5,962 nucleotides of DNA from Bacteroidaceae bacterium (GCA_017472905.1 JAFUNW010000273.1:1-5962); one strand, 5' to 3'. Positions 1 through 5,962 are shown, counted from the stretch's first letter. The notes: generated by a model from the sequence alone, not told the origin. A program made the numbers and translations.

Positions 1-159
1 TACAATGCAGAAAAGGACATCACATTCTTTCCCGGCTTGTCACAAGATTATTTTGCCGTAAAACCGGGAATGTTTGCTATCTTCTTCCCACAAGACGGAC
101 ATGCCCCCGGCATTTCTGAAACCGGTGTAAAGAAAATCATCGTAAAAGTTTTGGCATAA
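1..159 (+). CDS. YhcH/YjgK/YiaL family protein, C-terminal fragment
   Basis: Frame 1 is open from the window edge to TAA at 157-159, giving the last 52 residues of a protein whose start lies outside the window. The fragment contains FFPQDGHAPG followed by a short beta-rich tail ending KKIIVKVLA. This is the C-terminal signature I associate with the YhcH/YjgK/YiaL (DUF386) cupin-like family, where the His after the Asp-Gly pair is a likely metal-site residue. Family members are about 150 residues, so roughly the last third is visible. They are small cytosolic proteins linked to sugar or sialic-acid metabolism and biofilm traits, but the exact reaction is poorly defined. The gene ends only 26 bp before glgB with no terminator between them, so co-transcription is plausible. 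The family call rests on motif memory over a short stretch. Confidence 0.75.
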   Translation, partial: YNAEKDITFFPGLSQDYFAVKPGMFAIFFPQDGHAPGISETGVKKIIVKVLA

Positions 160-185
160 TCTAACTATACAAAATTACAAGCGGT

Positions 186-2219
186 ATGGATAATCAATTA
201 AACCTTATCAAAAATGACCCTTGGCTCGCACCATACGAAGAGGCCATCAATGGACGCCATCAACATGTGCTCCATAAAATTTCAGAACTGACTAACAACC
301 GCAAACCATTGCTTTCAGATTTCGCTACAGGACATCTCTATTTCGGTTTACAGAAGTATCCTAAAGAATGGATATTCAGAGAATGGGCCCCTAATGCAAC
401 AGCAATTTATTTAATTGGCGACTTCAACGATTGGAAAGAATCTCCTGAATACAGATTGATTCCGATAAAAAAATCGGGTGTTTGGGAAATTATACTTCCT
501 TTGAAAGCTCTGAAACACGGTGATTTGTATAAATTGAAAGTATATTGGAAAGGTGGAGAAGGAGAGCGAATACCTGCATGGGCACGCCGCGTTGTACAAG
601 ATGAAAATACTAAAATATTCAGTGCGCAAGTTTGGATGCCGGAAGAACCATACCGATTCAAAAACAAAGGTGCTTTCCGTCCAAACGTAAATCCCTTGCT
701 TATTTATGAATGTCACATCGGCATGGGAGCACAAGAAGAAAAAGTAGGCACATATCGCGAATTCCGAGAAAACGTTTTACCACGCATCGCAGCCAATGGA
801 TACAATTGTATTCAGATTATGGCAATCCAAGAACACCCTTACTATGGAAGTTTCGGGTATCACGTTAGTAACTTCTTTGCCCCCTCTTCACGTTTCGGTA
901 CTCCCGAAGAATTGAAAGAGTTGATTGACGAAGCTCATGGCATGGGCATAGCGGTTATTATGGATATAGTACATTCCCATGCCGTAAAGAACGAAATTGA
1001 AGGATTGGGCAATTTTGCCGGAGATCCGAACCAATATTTTTATCCTGGTGACAAACACGAACATCCGGCTTGGGATTCACTTTGTTTTGATTACGGAAAA
1101 AATGAAGTGCTCCACTTTTTGCTAAGTAACTGTAAATATTGGTTAGAAGAGTTCCGCTTCGATGGATTCCGCTTCGATGGTGTAACCTCTATGCTTTACC
1201 ATAGTCATGGATTAGGCGAAGCTTTCTGTAATTACGGAGACTATTACAATGGTAATCAAGACGACAATGCGATATGTTACCTGACTTTGGCCAATTTACT
1301 CATACATGAAATTAATCCTCGCGCCATTACAATAGCCGAAGAGGTATCCGGAATGCCCGGACTTGCCGCCAGATTCCTTGATGGAGGCTACGGATTTGAT
1401 TACCGCATGGCCATGAATATTCCGGACTATTGGATAAAAACCATCAAAGAAAAGATTGATGAGGATTGGAAACCCAGTAGCTTATTTTGGGAAGTCACTA
1501 ACCGCAGAAAGGACGAAAAGACCATTTCGTATGCAGAGAGTCACGACCAAGCATTGGTCGGAGACAAAACGATTATCTTCCGACTCGTTGACGCCGACAT
1601 GTATTGGCATTTCAAGAAGGGAGACGAAAACTATACTGCTACGCGAGGAATTGCTTTACACAAGATGATACGTCTGCTTACGGCCAGCACAATCAATGGC
1701 GGTTACTTGAATTTCATGGGAAACGAGTTCGGACATCCCGAATGGATAGACTTTCCACGTGAAGGAAACGGATGGTCGCACAAATATGCCCGTAGACAAT
1801 GGAATCTCGTAGACAATAAAGAGTTGTGCTACCACTACTTGGGAGATTTTGACAAAGCAATGATTAAACTCATTAAGGGAGTCAGAAATTTTCAAAAGAG
1901 TGAAGTTCAAGAGGTATGGCACAACGATGATGACCAGGTTTTGGCATATAAGCGTAACGACCTTTTATTCGTTTTTAACTTCCATCCAAACAAATCTTTC
2001 ACCGACTACGGTTTCTTGGTTACTGAAGGAACATACGAAGTTGTTTTGAACAGCGACAATCCTGCATTTGGAGGTTTCGGACTGACAGACGACACAATGA
2101 GCCATCATACTTGTTCCGACAATTTGTACCGAAGATTACGTAAAGGATGGCTTAAACTTTACATTCCGGCACGTTCTGTTGTAGTTTTGAGAAGATTGAA
2201 AGCCAAAAGGAAGAATTAA
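186..2219 (+). CDS. glgB: 1,4-alpha-glucan branching enzyme (GH13, eukaryote-like subfamily 8 type)
   Basis: This 677-residue cytosolic enzyme forms alpha-1,6 branches in glycogen by cutting an alpha-1,4 chain and transferring it. An N-terminal CBM48-like beta domain covers about residues 60-150 (EWIFREWAPNATAIYLIGDFNDW). The GH13 barrel follows: region I DIVHSH at 260-265; region II GFRFDGVTSM with nucleophile Asp331; region III TIAEEVSG with acid/base Glu385; region IV ESHDQ with transition-state Asp454. The MGNEFGHPEWIDFPREGN stretch (511-528) and a C-terminal beta domain (about 580-677) complete it. Segments such as YYGSFGYHVSNFF and FRFDGFRFDGVTSMLYH resemble human GBE1 more than E. coli GlgB, which points to the GH13_8-type branch found in Bacteroidetes. 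The length is close to human GBE1 (702). The ATG at 186 has no Shine-Dalgarno; the preceding 25 bp are A/T-rich, as is normal in this phylum. All catalytic residues are present, so the enzyme should be active. Confidence 0.97.
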   Translation: MDNQLNLIKNDPWLAPYEEAINGRHQHVLHKISELTNNRKPLLSDFATGHLYFGLQKYPKEWIFREWAPNATAIYLIGDFNDWKESPEYRLIPIKKSGVWEIILPLKALKHGDLYKLKVYWKGGEGERIPAWARRVVQDENTKIFSAQVWMPEEPYRFKNKGAFRPNVNPLLIYECHIGMGAQEEKVGTYREFRENVLPRIAANGYNCIQIMAIQEHPYYGSFGYHVSNFFAPSSRFGTPEELKELIDEAHGMGIAVIMDIVHSHAVKNEIEGLGNFAGDPNQYFYPGDKHEHPAWDSLCFDYGKNEVLHFLLSNCKYWLEEFRFDGFRFDGVTSMLYHSHGLGEAFCNYGDYYNGNQDDNAICYLTLANLLIHEINPRAITIAEEVSGMPGLAARFLDGGYGFDYRMAMNIPDYWIKTIKEKIDEDWKPSSLFWEVTNRRKDEKTISYAESHDQALVGDKTIIFRLVDADMYWHFKKGDENYTATRGIALHKMIRLLTASTINGGYLNFMGNEFGHPEWIDFPREGNGWSHKYARRQWNLVDNKELCYHYLGDFDKAMIKLIKGVRNFQKSEVQEVWHNDDDQVLAYKRNDLLFVFNFHPNKSFTDYGFLVTEGTYEVVLNSDNPAFGGFGLTDDTMSHHTCSDNLYRRLRKGWLKLYIPARSVVVLRRLKAKRKN

Positions 2220-2249
2220 TACATTCATTCAAATACTGTAAATTTAAAA

Positions 2250-2294
2250 GGGGCGGAAACTTCTGTCAAATAGAATTCCGCTCCTTAATTTTTT
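2250..2294 (+). terminator. Rho-independent terminator after glgB (two-part hairpin)
   Basis: The arm GGGGCGGAA (2250-2258) pairs with TTCCGCTCC (2276-2284): nine pairs including one G-U. After a two-base bulge (2259-2260), TTCT (2261-2264) pairs with AGAA (2272-2275) around a 7-nt loop. A T-rich run TTAATTTTTT (2285-2294) follows at once. It lies 30 bp after the glgB stop and ends 15 bp before the next gene's GTG start, so it could end the glgB transcript or attenuate readthrough into the membrane-protein gene. Confidence 0.85.
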
Positions 2295-2309
2295 AACCTC
2301 CATTATTCC

Positions 2310-3476
2310 GTGACTCCATATCCCTCTACACAAAAAAGCTTTGCAATCATTGCATTGATATGCAGTATTTATTTTTTGCTATTCAGCTTTTTCTATTTAT
2401 ATTTCCTGCAAAGCGAATTATTCCGCATTATACATGTTATTAAATCAGGTAAAGAAGTTGTTTACTACCCGCTATGGGGAGCCCTCATTCTAACATGCAT
2501 CCTTTGGATAGCGCAATATGGATTAAACTACCTCACGCGCTTCAAAGGAAAGTGGCACGCCTTGTCTTTCTGTCCGGCATTCGGAGCTTTAATCATGCTG
2601 ACAGATGTACAACCGATTATTGTTGATGGAAAACAAACTCTCTTATATAATTGGGAATGGTGGCAAGCAATTCTTGTAGCCGTCATTTATATTTTCACAG
2701 CCTACATCTATCAAAAACAGTTCAAAAAAAAACAAATAGAGAAAAACACTTTGACCGAGATATTAATTCCCAACTTCATCATACTGACCTTCCTTTCATG
2801 TACTACAGGTATCATGGGAAATTCCAACGATACGTTCTATTACGAACTGAAGATAGCCCAAGCAATTCGTGAACAGAATCCGCAAAAAGCCCTTCTTGTA
2901 GGAGAAAAATCACTTACCCATAACCATTCTATGACTACCCTTCGCAATTATGCACTTGCGCAGGCTGATTCTTTGGGAGATGCCATATTCTGCTACCCCC
3001 AAACCTATGGAGCTAACGGCTTGCTGTTTGAAAACGAAGATTATTCTGTTTCCGGATTTTCGAATCGGGACATCTACCAATTCATCGGGGCTATGCCCAA
3101 AAAAGAGACGGAAACTATCACGCGATATTTGCAAAGGCTGTACGAAGAAGAGGAAGGAAACCACAACGTGTTGGACTATTATCTATGCGCCTTGCTATTG
3201 GAGCGTCAACTATCTGCTTTTGTTAAAACGATGAAACAGTTCTATGATTTCAACGAGAACACAATTTTGCCGAGACACTATCAAGAGGCGTTGTTGCTCC
3301 ATCAGAAAAAAGAGGGAGAGCAGCCCGACACAATACTTATCGACATGGATACAAGAAGGCGATACACGGCGTTTGATTCGCTACAAAACCAATACAGCAG
3401 AGCAATAGAAAAGACAAACTATACAAGGCGAAAATTTGGAGATACCTATTGGTGGTATTATTGGTATGGAGAATAA
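2310..3476 (+). CDS. Polytopic membrane protein of unknown function with a C-terminal helical (TPR-like) domain
   Basis: The product is 388 residues. Five hydrophobic segments are visible, at about residues 10-33, 53-74, 84-99, 117-135 and 149-168, followed by a soluble part. Residues 177-230 (YYELKIAQAIREQNPQKALL through LGDAIFCYP) look like a TPR-type helical hairpin, and further helical pairs run to about 335. The C-terminus is extremely aromatic (TYWWYYWYGE). The overall layout resembles, from memory, the uncharacterised DUF6057 group of Bacteroidetes membrane proteins, although those I recall are longer; this assignment is tentative and no reaction can be named. The start is GTG at 2310: the frame is open only from 2289 (TAA at 2286-2288), it has no ATG before residue 95, and starting later would delete three membrane segments. 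The last codons overlap recX by 11 bp, which suggests translational coupling. No promoter is evident in the short gap behind the glgB terminator. Confidence 0.85.
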   Translation: MTPYPSTQKSFAIIALICSIYFLLFSFFYLYFLQSELFRIIHVIKSGKEVVYYPLWGALILTCILWIAQYGLNYLTRFKGKWHALSFCPAFGALIMLTDVQPIIVDGKQTLLYNWEWWQAILVAVIYIFTAYIYQKQFKKKQIEKNTLTEILIPNFIILTFLSCTTGIMGNSNDTFYYELKIAQAIREQNPQKALLVGEKSLTHNHSMTTLRNYALAQADSLGDAIFCYPQTYGANGLLFENEDYSVSGFSNRDIYQFIGAMPKKETETITRYLQRLYEEEEGNHNVLDYYLCALLLERQLSAFVKTMKQFYDFNENTILPRHYQEALLLHQKKEGEQPDTILIDMDTRRRYTAFDSLQNQYSRAIEKTNYTRRKFGDTYWWYYWYGE

Positions 3477-3888
3477 AAAAGAATTGACAGTAAAAGAGGC
3501 ACTTTCCAAAGCCTCGTTCTATTGTTCAGCGAGTGAACATTGTTCAGCGGAAGTAATGGAAAAGCTCAAGCAATGGGGGATGAGCGATGTTGAGAAGCAA
3601 GAAGAAGTTATACAACACTTGATACGAGAAAACTACATTGATGAACAGCGTTATTGCCGCGCATTCGTTCATGATAAATACCGCTTCAACAAATGGGGAA
3701 AAGCCAAAATAGCAATGACCCTGAAACAAAAAGCCCTGCCGGCAACTTACATCAATGAAGCAATGACAACCATTGATGAAGAAGAGTACATCTCTATTTT
3801 GAAGGAGTTACTAAGAACAAAAGATGCCTCCATCCGAAACGCTTCGCCCTACGAACGCTACGGCAAGTTGATGCGTTTCGCCATCTGA
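3466..3888 (+). CDS. recX: RecX-family regulator of RecA, C-terminally truncated by an in-frame TGA
   Basis: RecX proteins bind RecA filaments in the cytosol and limit RecA's recombinase and coprotease activity. The 140-residue product is all-helical with family-typical stretches: ALSKASFYCSASEHCSAEVM (about 12-31), ENYIDEQRYCRAFVHDKYRF (about 56-75), WGKAKIAMTLKQK (about 77-89) and DEEEYISILKELL (about 104-116). It stops at GKLMRFAI, exactly where Bacteroides homologues, as I recall them, continue with a small residue or Ser and then RGFE. The codon there is TGA (3886-3888), and the next 23 codons in the same frame still read RGFETEAVSKAIQALQIGYE and on to a TAA at 3958-3960. The original protein would have been 164 residues, near the usual size of about 150-165. 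The ATG at 3466, inside the end of the upstream gene, was preferred over the in-frame ATG at 3436 because the extra ten residues lack family character. Losing the last helices of the third three-helix repeat may weaken RecA binding; a sequencing error is the main alternative. Confidence 0.88.
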   Translation: MENKKELTVKEALSKASFYCSASEHCSAEVMEKLKQWGMSDVEKQEEVIQHLIRENYIDEQRYCRAFVHDKYRFNKWGKAKIAMTLKQKALPATYINEAMTTIDEEEYISILKELLRTKDASIRNASPYERYGKLMRFAI

Positions 3889-3960
3889 CGAGGGTTCGAG
3901 ACAGAAGCAGTCAGCAAAGCTATCCAAGCCTTACAAATCGGATACGAAGCAGAGGATTAA
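3889..3960 (+). pseudogene. recX: Detached 3' end of recX after the premature stop
   Basis: These 23 codons plus TAA lie in the same frame as recX directly after its TGA. They encode RGFETEAVSKAIQALQIGYE followed by AED, which matches the expected RecX C-terminal helix after the conserved RFA-x-x-RGF motif. No frameshift is needed. A single C-to-G change at 3887 (TCA Ser to TGA) would explain the break. The TAA sits in the loop of the following terminator hairpin, as expected for the ancestral gene end. There is no start codon of its own, so it is probably untranslated unless the TGA is read through. Confidence 0.8.
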
Positions 3961-3973
3961 CCTCTGCTTTTTT
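3947..3973 (+). terminator. Rho-independent terminator after recX
   Basis: AAGCAGAGG (3947-3955) pairs perfectly with CCTCTGCTT (3961-3969) around a five-base loop, ATTAA. T6 runs through 3968-3973, then A and more T. The loop contains the downstream recX stop TAA (3958-3960), so the terminator overlaps the end of the ancestral reading frame. sod converges from the other strand; the minus-strand side of the hairpin is followed by TTCGTATCC, a poor T-tract, so this works mainly for the plus strand. Confidence 0.88.
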
Positions 3974-3989
3974 ATTTCTAAAAACAATT

Positions 3990-4577
3990 CTACCGCTTGG
4001 CTCGTCCGGCTACGATGTCCCAATCAATGATGTTCCACAAGCTGGCTACATGGTCGGCACGCTTATTCTGATAATCCAAGTAATAAGCATGTTCCCAAAC
4101 ATCAATTCCAAGCAGGGGAGTTGCCCCTTGACGCAAAGGGTTATCGCCGTTAGCACAGGAAAGCACAACCAATTTACCGTTTTCATCCATGCATAGCCAC
4201 ACCCAACCGGAGCCAAACAAGGCAAGACTGGCATCGGTCATCTTTTTCTTTAATCCTTCAAAACTTCCGAAATCGCGATTCACCCATTCGGCCAATTCCC
4301 CGTCCGGTTGCGAACTACGGGGATAGGGGGAGAACTGCGAAAAATAGAGTTTGTGGTTCAGCACTTGGCCGGCATTGTTGTAGATGGCCCCCAAAGGAGC
4401 TTTCACAACAATCTCTTCAAGCGGCAGATTCTCCAACTCCGTACCTTGAATAAAGCGTTCCAGATTGTTTACATAAGTTTGCAGGTGCTTACCGTAGTGG
4501 CAATCTATCGTCTCTTTACTGATTACCGGTTCCAAAGCATCGTTTGCATAAGGAAGATTAGGCATTAAACTACTCAT
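3990..4577 (-). CDS. sodB: Superoxide dismutase, Fe/Mn family (Fe-type, possibly cambialistic)
   Basis: The enzyme converts superoxide to hydrogen peroxide and oxygen in the cytosol, important for oxygen tolerance in an anaerobe. With the start at 4577 it is 195 residues, against about 190-195 in Bacteroides. The metal ligands are all present: His27 (CHYGKH), His75 (NNAGQVLNH), Asp159 and His163 (DVWEHAYYLDYQN). Gateway Tyr35 is there. Gln71 in NNAGQ is the Fe-type outer-sphere glutamine, and the Mn-type position in SCANGDNP carries Gly instead of Gln. Gly157, two residues before Asp159, differs from the Thr of E. coli FeSOD and matches cambialistic Porphyromonas-type enzymes. The ATG at 4577 gives MSSLMPNLPYANDALEP, aligning residue for residue with my memory of the B. 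fragilis N-terminus MTYEMPKLPYA. In-frame ATGs at 4589, 4613 and 4769 add non-homologous sequence. Cys26 beside His27 is uncommon. I found no convincing promoter. sod is convergent with recX and divergent from the helicase gene. Confidence 0.96.
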   Translation of the reverse strand: MSSLMPNLPYANDALEPVISKETIDCHYGKHLQTYVNNLERFIQGTELENLPLEEIVVKAPLGAIYNNAGQVLNHKLYFSQFSPYPRSSQPDGELAEWVNRDFGSFEGLKKKMTDASLALFGSGWVWLCMDENGKLVVLSCANGDNPLRQGATPLLGIDVWEHAYYLDYQNKRADHVASLWNIIDWDIVAGRAKR

Positions 4578-4729
4578 AATTCCACTCATTAATAGGGTTA
4601 AAACACAATTCATCGTATCTATTCGTTTTTCAATACAGACAAAAGCATAACAAACAAGCGGACAGAAATGTTCATGCGCGTTCCGTACATTCGCTTCCAA
4701 AGGCCCTTTTTCCCGCTTCGGATTGCCGG
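4578..4729. other. Intergenic stretch upstream of sod, no gene seen
   Basis: This is the sod side of the divergent spacer and should contain the sod promoter and 5' UTR on the minus strand. I looked for TAnnTTTG on the minus strand and found only an imperfect TATGCTTTTG at about 4642-4651, with a poorly spaced TTTG upstream. The minus frame of sod stays open through here, but its translation shows no family or signal-peptide character, so it is read as noncoding. Confidence 0.5.
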
Positions 4730-4845
4730 CAAAAATCTGCTGCCTTGCGGAGTAAAATCTGCTGCCCAATAAAAGTCAATCTGCTGCCCAACAGAAATGA
4801 ATCTGCTGCCCAGCAAAAAAGTCTCCGCAAGGCAACAGATTTTTG
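4730..4845. repeat. Tandem 22-bp repeat element bracketed by a 23-bp inverted repeat
   Basis: The core AATCTGCTGCC occurs four times, starting at 4734, 4756, 4778 and 4800: an exact 22-bp period. The last three copies extend to AATCTGCTGCCCA, and the rest of each unit is A-rich and variable. Copy 1 differs after the core (TTGCGGAG). Its surroundings, 4730-4752, are the reverse complement of 4823-4845 at 22 of 23 positions (mismatch 4740/4835). The element is therefore one terminal unit, three internal units and an inverted terminal unit, and could fold into a long stem with a 70-nt loop. The period is not a multiple of three, the frame is not conserved between units, and no transposase or target-site duplication is visible. 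It resembles small tandem-repeat MITE-like elements such as those described in Porphyromonas, but identity is unproven. Each copy also carries a short inverted match (TGCT-GCCC-AGCA in copy 4). Confidence 0.9.
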
Positions 4846-4897
4846 GGAGCAAGCCGCAGATTTTCCAAAAGCCGCTTCAAGAAATTTTTCTCCATCT
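4846..4897. other. Spacer between repeat element and helicase promoter, with a possible decayed repeat unit
   Basis: No gene is seen. GCCGCAGATTTT at 4853-4864 resembles the inverted terminal unit (GGCAACAGATTTT, 4831-4843) and lies 21 bp further along, so it may be a decayed reverse-orientation copy. The similarity is short and could be chance. Confidence 0.35.
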
Positions 4898-4928
4898 TTT
4901 GTTCTTCAACCGAATTGCATTATCTTTG
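4898..4928 (+). promoter_or_regulatory. Bacteroidetes-type housekeeping promoter for the helicase gene
   Basis: TTTG at 4898-4901 is the -33 box and TATCTTTG at 4921-4928 is a perfect match to the Bacteroidetes -7 consensus TAnnTTTG. The spacer is 19 bp, as expected for the primary sigma factor of this phylum. Transcription should start near 4932-4936. That leaves roughly 20 nt of leader before the ATG at 4954 and favours it over the ATG at 4936, which would be nearly leaderless. Confidence 0.88.
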
Positions 4929-4953
4929 CAAAACAATGCAATCAGAATTATAC

Positions 4954-5962
4954 ATGGCCATCAATTATTTAGACGAACTGAATGAAGGACAACGGGCTGC
5001 TGTACTCTACAACGAAGGTCCCCTTTTGGTAATAGCCGGAGCCGGTTCCGGAAAGACCCGTGTCCTCACCTATAAAATAGCCTATCTATTGGAACAAGGA
5101 TACAAGCCTTGGTCTATCTTGGCTTTGACTTTTACCAACAAGGCTGCACGAGAAATGCGGGAGCGCATTCAACGACAAGTTGGAAATCAAGCCGGCGGAT
5201 TATGGATGGGAACATTCCATTCCATATTTTCACGAATATTACGAATCGAATCGGCATACATCGGCTTTACTCCGAACTTCACGATATACGACAGTTCCGA
5301 CTCAAAAAGTCTCCTGAAAAGCATTATCAAAGAGATGGGCTTGGACGAAAAGACCTACAAACCGGGAGTCGTGCAATCACACATATCGAATGCCAAGAAC
5401 CGCCTGATTCTACCCACTGAATATGGTCGAAACCGAGAAATCCGCCAGGCGGACGAAGTAGCCAAAATGCCGGAAATTCACACCATTTATCGCCGGTATT
5501 GGGAACGCTGTCGCCAAGCCGATGTCATGGACTTCGATGACCTGTTGGTCTACACCTACATTTTGTTTAACGACCATCCCGAAGTGTGTAGCAAATACAG
5601 CGAACAATTTCACTACGTGCTCGTGGACGAGTATCAAGACACCAACCATGCGCAACACAGCATCGTTTGGCAATTGACCAACCGGCGCCGGCAAATCTGT
5701 GTGGTCGGAGACGATGCACAAAGCATCTATTCGTTTCGCGGAGCAAACATCGACAACATCCTGAAGTTTACGCAACAATATCAGAATGCACGACTCTTCA
5801 AACTGGAACAGAACTACCGTTCGACACAAACCATCGTACAGGCTGCAAACAGTCTGATTGCAAAGAATTGCGAGCAGATTCGAAAAGAGATCTTCTCCGA
5901 AAAAGCCGTTGGAAACAAAATCGGAGTTTATTGCGCCTATTCCGACACAGAAGAGGGGGACA
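4954..5962 (+). CDS. UvrD/PcrA-type ATP-dependent 3'-5' DNA helicase, N-terminal part
   Basis: A superfamily 1A helicase that unwinds DNA in repair and replication-fork maintenance. The first 336 residues are visible and the frame runs off the right edge; relatives are about 730-790 residues, so under half is here. Motifs in order: Q motif LNEGQRAAV (9-17); Walker A GAGSGKTR (29-36); Ia ALTFTNKAAREM (57-68); Ib GTFHSI (86-91); 1B helices to about 195 with MDFDDLL; motif II VDEYQDTN (224-231); motif III VVGDDAQSIYSFRGA (250-264); motif IV LEQNYRST (284-291). Motifs II and III favour UvrD/PcrA over RecB or AddA; Rep is less likely but not excluded without the C-terminus. ATG 4954 (MAINYLDELNEGQ) was chosen because Bacteroides homologues begin just before YLDELN and because of the promoter position; ATG 4936, in frame, would add MQSELY. 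It has its own promoter and is divergent from sod. No defect is seen. Confidence 0.95.
   Translation, partial: MAINYLDELNEGQRAAVLYNEGPLLVIAGAGSGKTRVLTYKIAYLLEQGYKPWSILALTFTNKAAREMRERIQRQVGNQAGGLWMGTFHSIFSRILRIESAYIGFTPNFTIYDSSDSKSLLKSIIKEMGLDEKTYKPGVVQSHISNAKNRLILPTEYGRNREIRQADEVAKMPEIHTIYRRYWERCRQADVMDFDDLLVYTYILFNDHPEVCSKYSEQFHYVLVDEYQDTNHAQHSIVWQLTNRRRQICVVGDDAQSIYSFRGANIDNILKFTQQYQNARLFKLEQNYRSTQTIVQAANSLIAKNCEQIRKEIFSEKAVGNKIGVYCAYSDTEEGD

Noticed and set aside
1152..1180. Direct repeat of TTCCGCTTCGATGG in glgB
   Set aside because: It encodes the duplicated FRFDG-FRFDG of the conserved catalytic region II, which is also found in human GBE1; it is a protein motif and not a DNA repeat element.
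3436..3465. Longer recX start at ATG 3436
   Set aside because: It would add ten residues (MEIPIGGIIG) that are simply the upstream gene's last codons in another frame; the start at 3466 fits family length and the typical short overlap.
4578..4769. N-terminal extension of sod to the ATG at 4769 or 4613 (possible targeting sequence)
   Set aside because: The extra residues run through the repeat element and have no homology or proper signal peptide: the stretch after 4613 is hydrophobic but lacks a positive N-region and cleavage site. The start at 4577 matches the family N-terminus exactly.
4730..4845. CRISPR array
   Set aside because: The unit is only 22 bp with an 11-13 bp conserved core and 9-11 bp variable part, there are no spacer-length unique segments, no cas genes, and one end is inverted.
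4936..4953. Alternative helicase start at ATG 4936
   Set aside because: It is in frame, but lies at or next to the predicted transcription start and adds six residues not expected in homologues. It cannot be fully excluded as a leaderless start.
4745..4985. Small plus-strand reading frames across the repeat element
   Set aside because: They translate 22-bp repeats, whose period is not a multiple of three, and overlap the helicase promoter and start; the products look like random repeat translation.
5410..5829. Minus-strand open frame of 139 codons inside the helicase gene
   Set aside because: It is antisense to conserved helicase motifs II and III and has no recognisable protein character.

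Overview
The window looks like chromosomal DNA from a member of the Bacteroidales (Bacteroides/Phocaeicola/Prevotella-like). Three things point there: a eukaryote-type (GH13_8-like) glycogen branching enzyme, a superoxide dismutase whose N-terminus follows the Bacteroides pattern, and a textbook Bacteroidetes promoter (TTTG, 19-nt spacer, TATCTTTG) before the helicase gene. Start codons lack Shine-Dalgarno sequences, which is usual for the phylum. I see no phage, transposase, CRISPR array, tRNA or rRNA.

Layout, left to right. (1) 1-159 (+): C-terminal end of a YhcH/YjgK/YiaL-family protein, cut by the window edge. (2) 186-2219 (+): glgB, complete, closed by a two-part hairpin plus T-tract at 2250-2294. 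(3) 2310-3476 (+): a five-helix membrane protein of unknown function with a GTG start, overlapping by 11 bp (4) recX (3466-3888, +). recX is cut by an in-frame TGA. The missing 23 codons are still readable downstream, up to a TAA buried in the loop of the next terminator. (5) 3990-4577 (-): Fe/Mn superoxide dismutase, convergent with recX. (6) 4578-4953: intergenic region between the divergent sod and helicase genes. It holds an element of about 116 bp: four repeats at an exact 22-bp period, the first of which has an inverted partner on the far side. (7) 4954 to the window end (+): N-terminal 336 residues of a UvrD/PcrA-type DNA helicase.

The genes do not form one pathway. glgB is a stand-alone glycogen gene, possibly co-transcribed with the upstream sugar-metabolism-type gene. 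The membrane protein and recX look translationally coupled. sod and the helicase gene diverge from the repeat-bearing spacer. The most unusual items are the recX nonsense codon with its preserved tail, and the bracketed 22-bp repeat element. I found no clear new multi-gene system.
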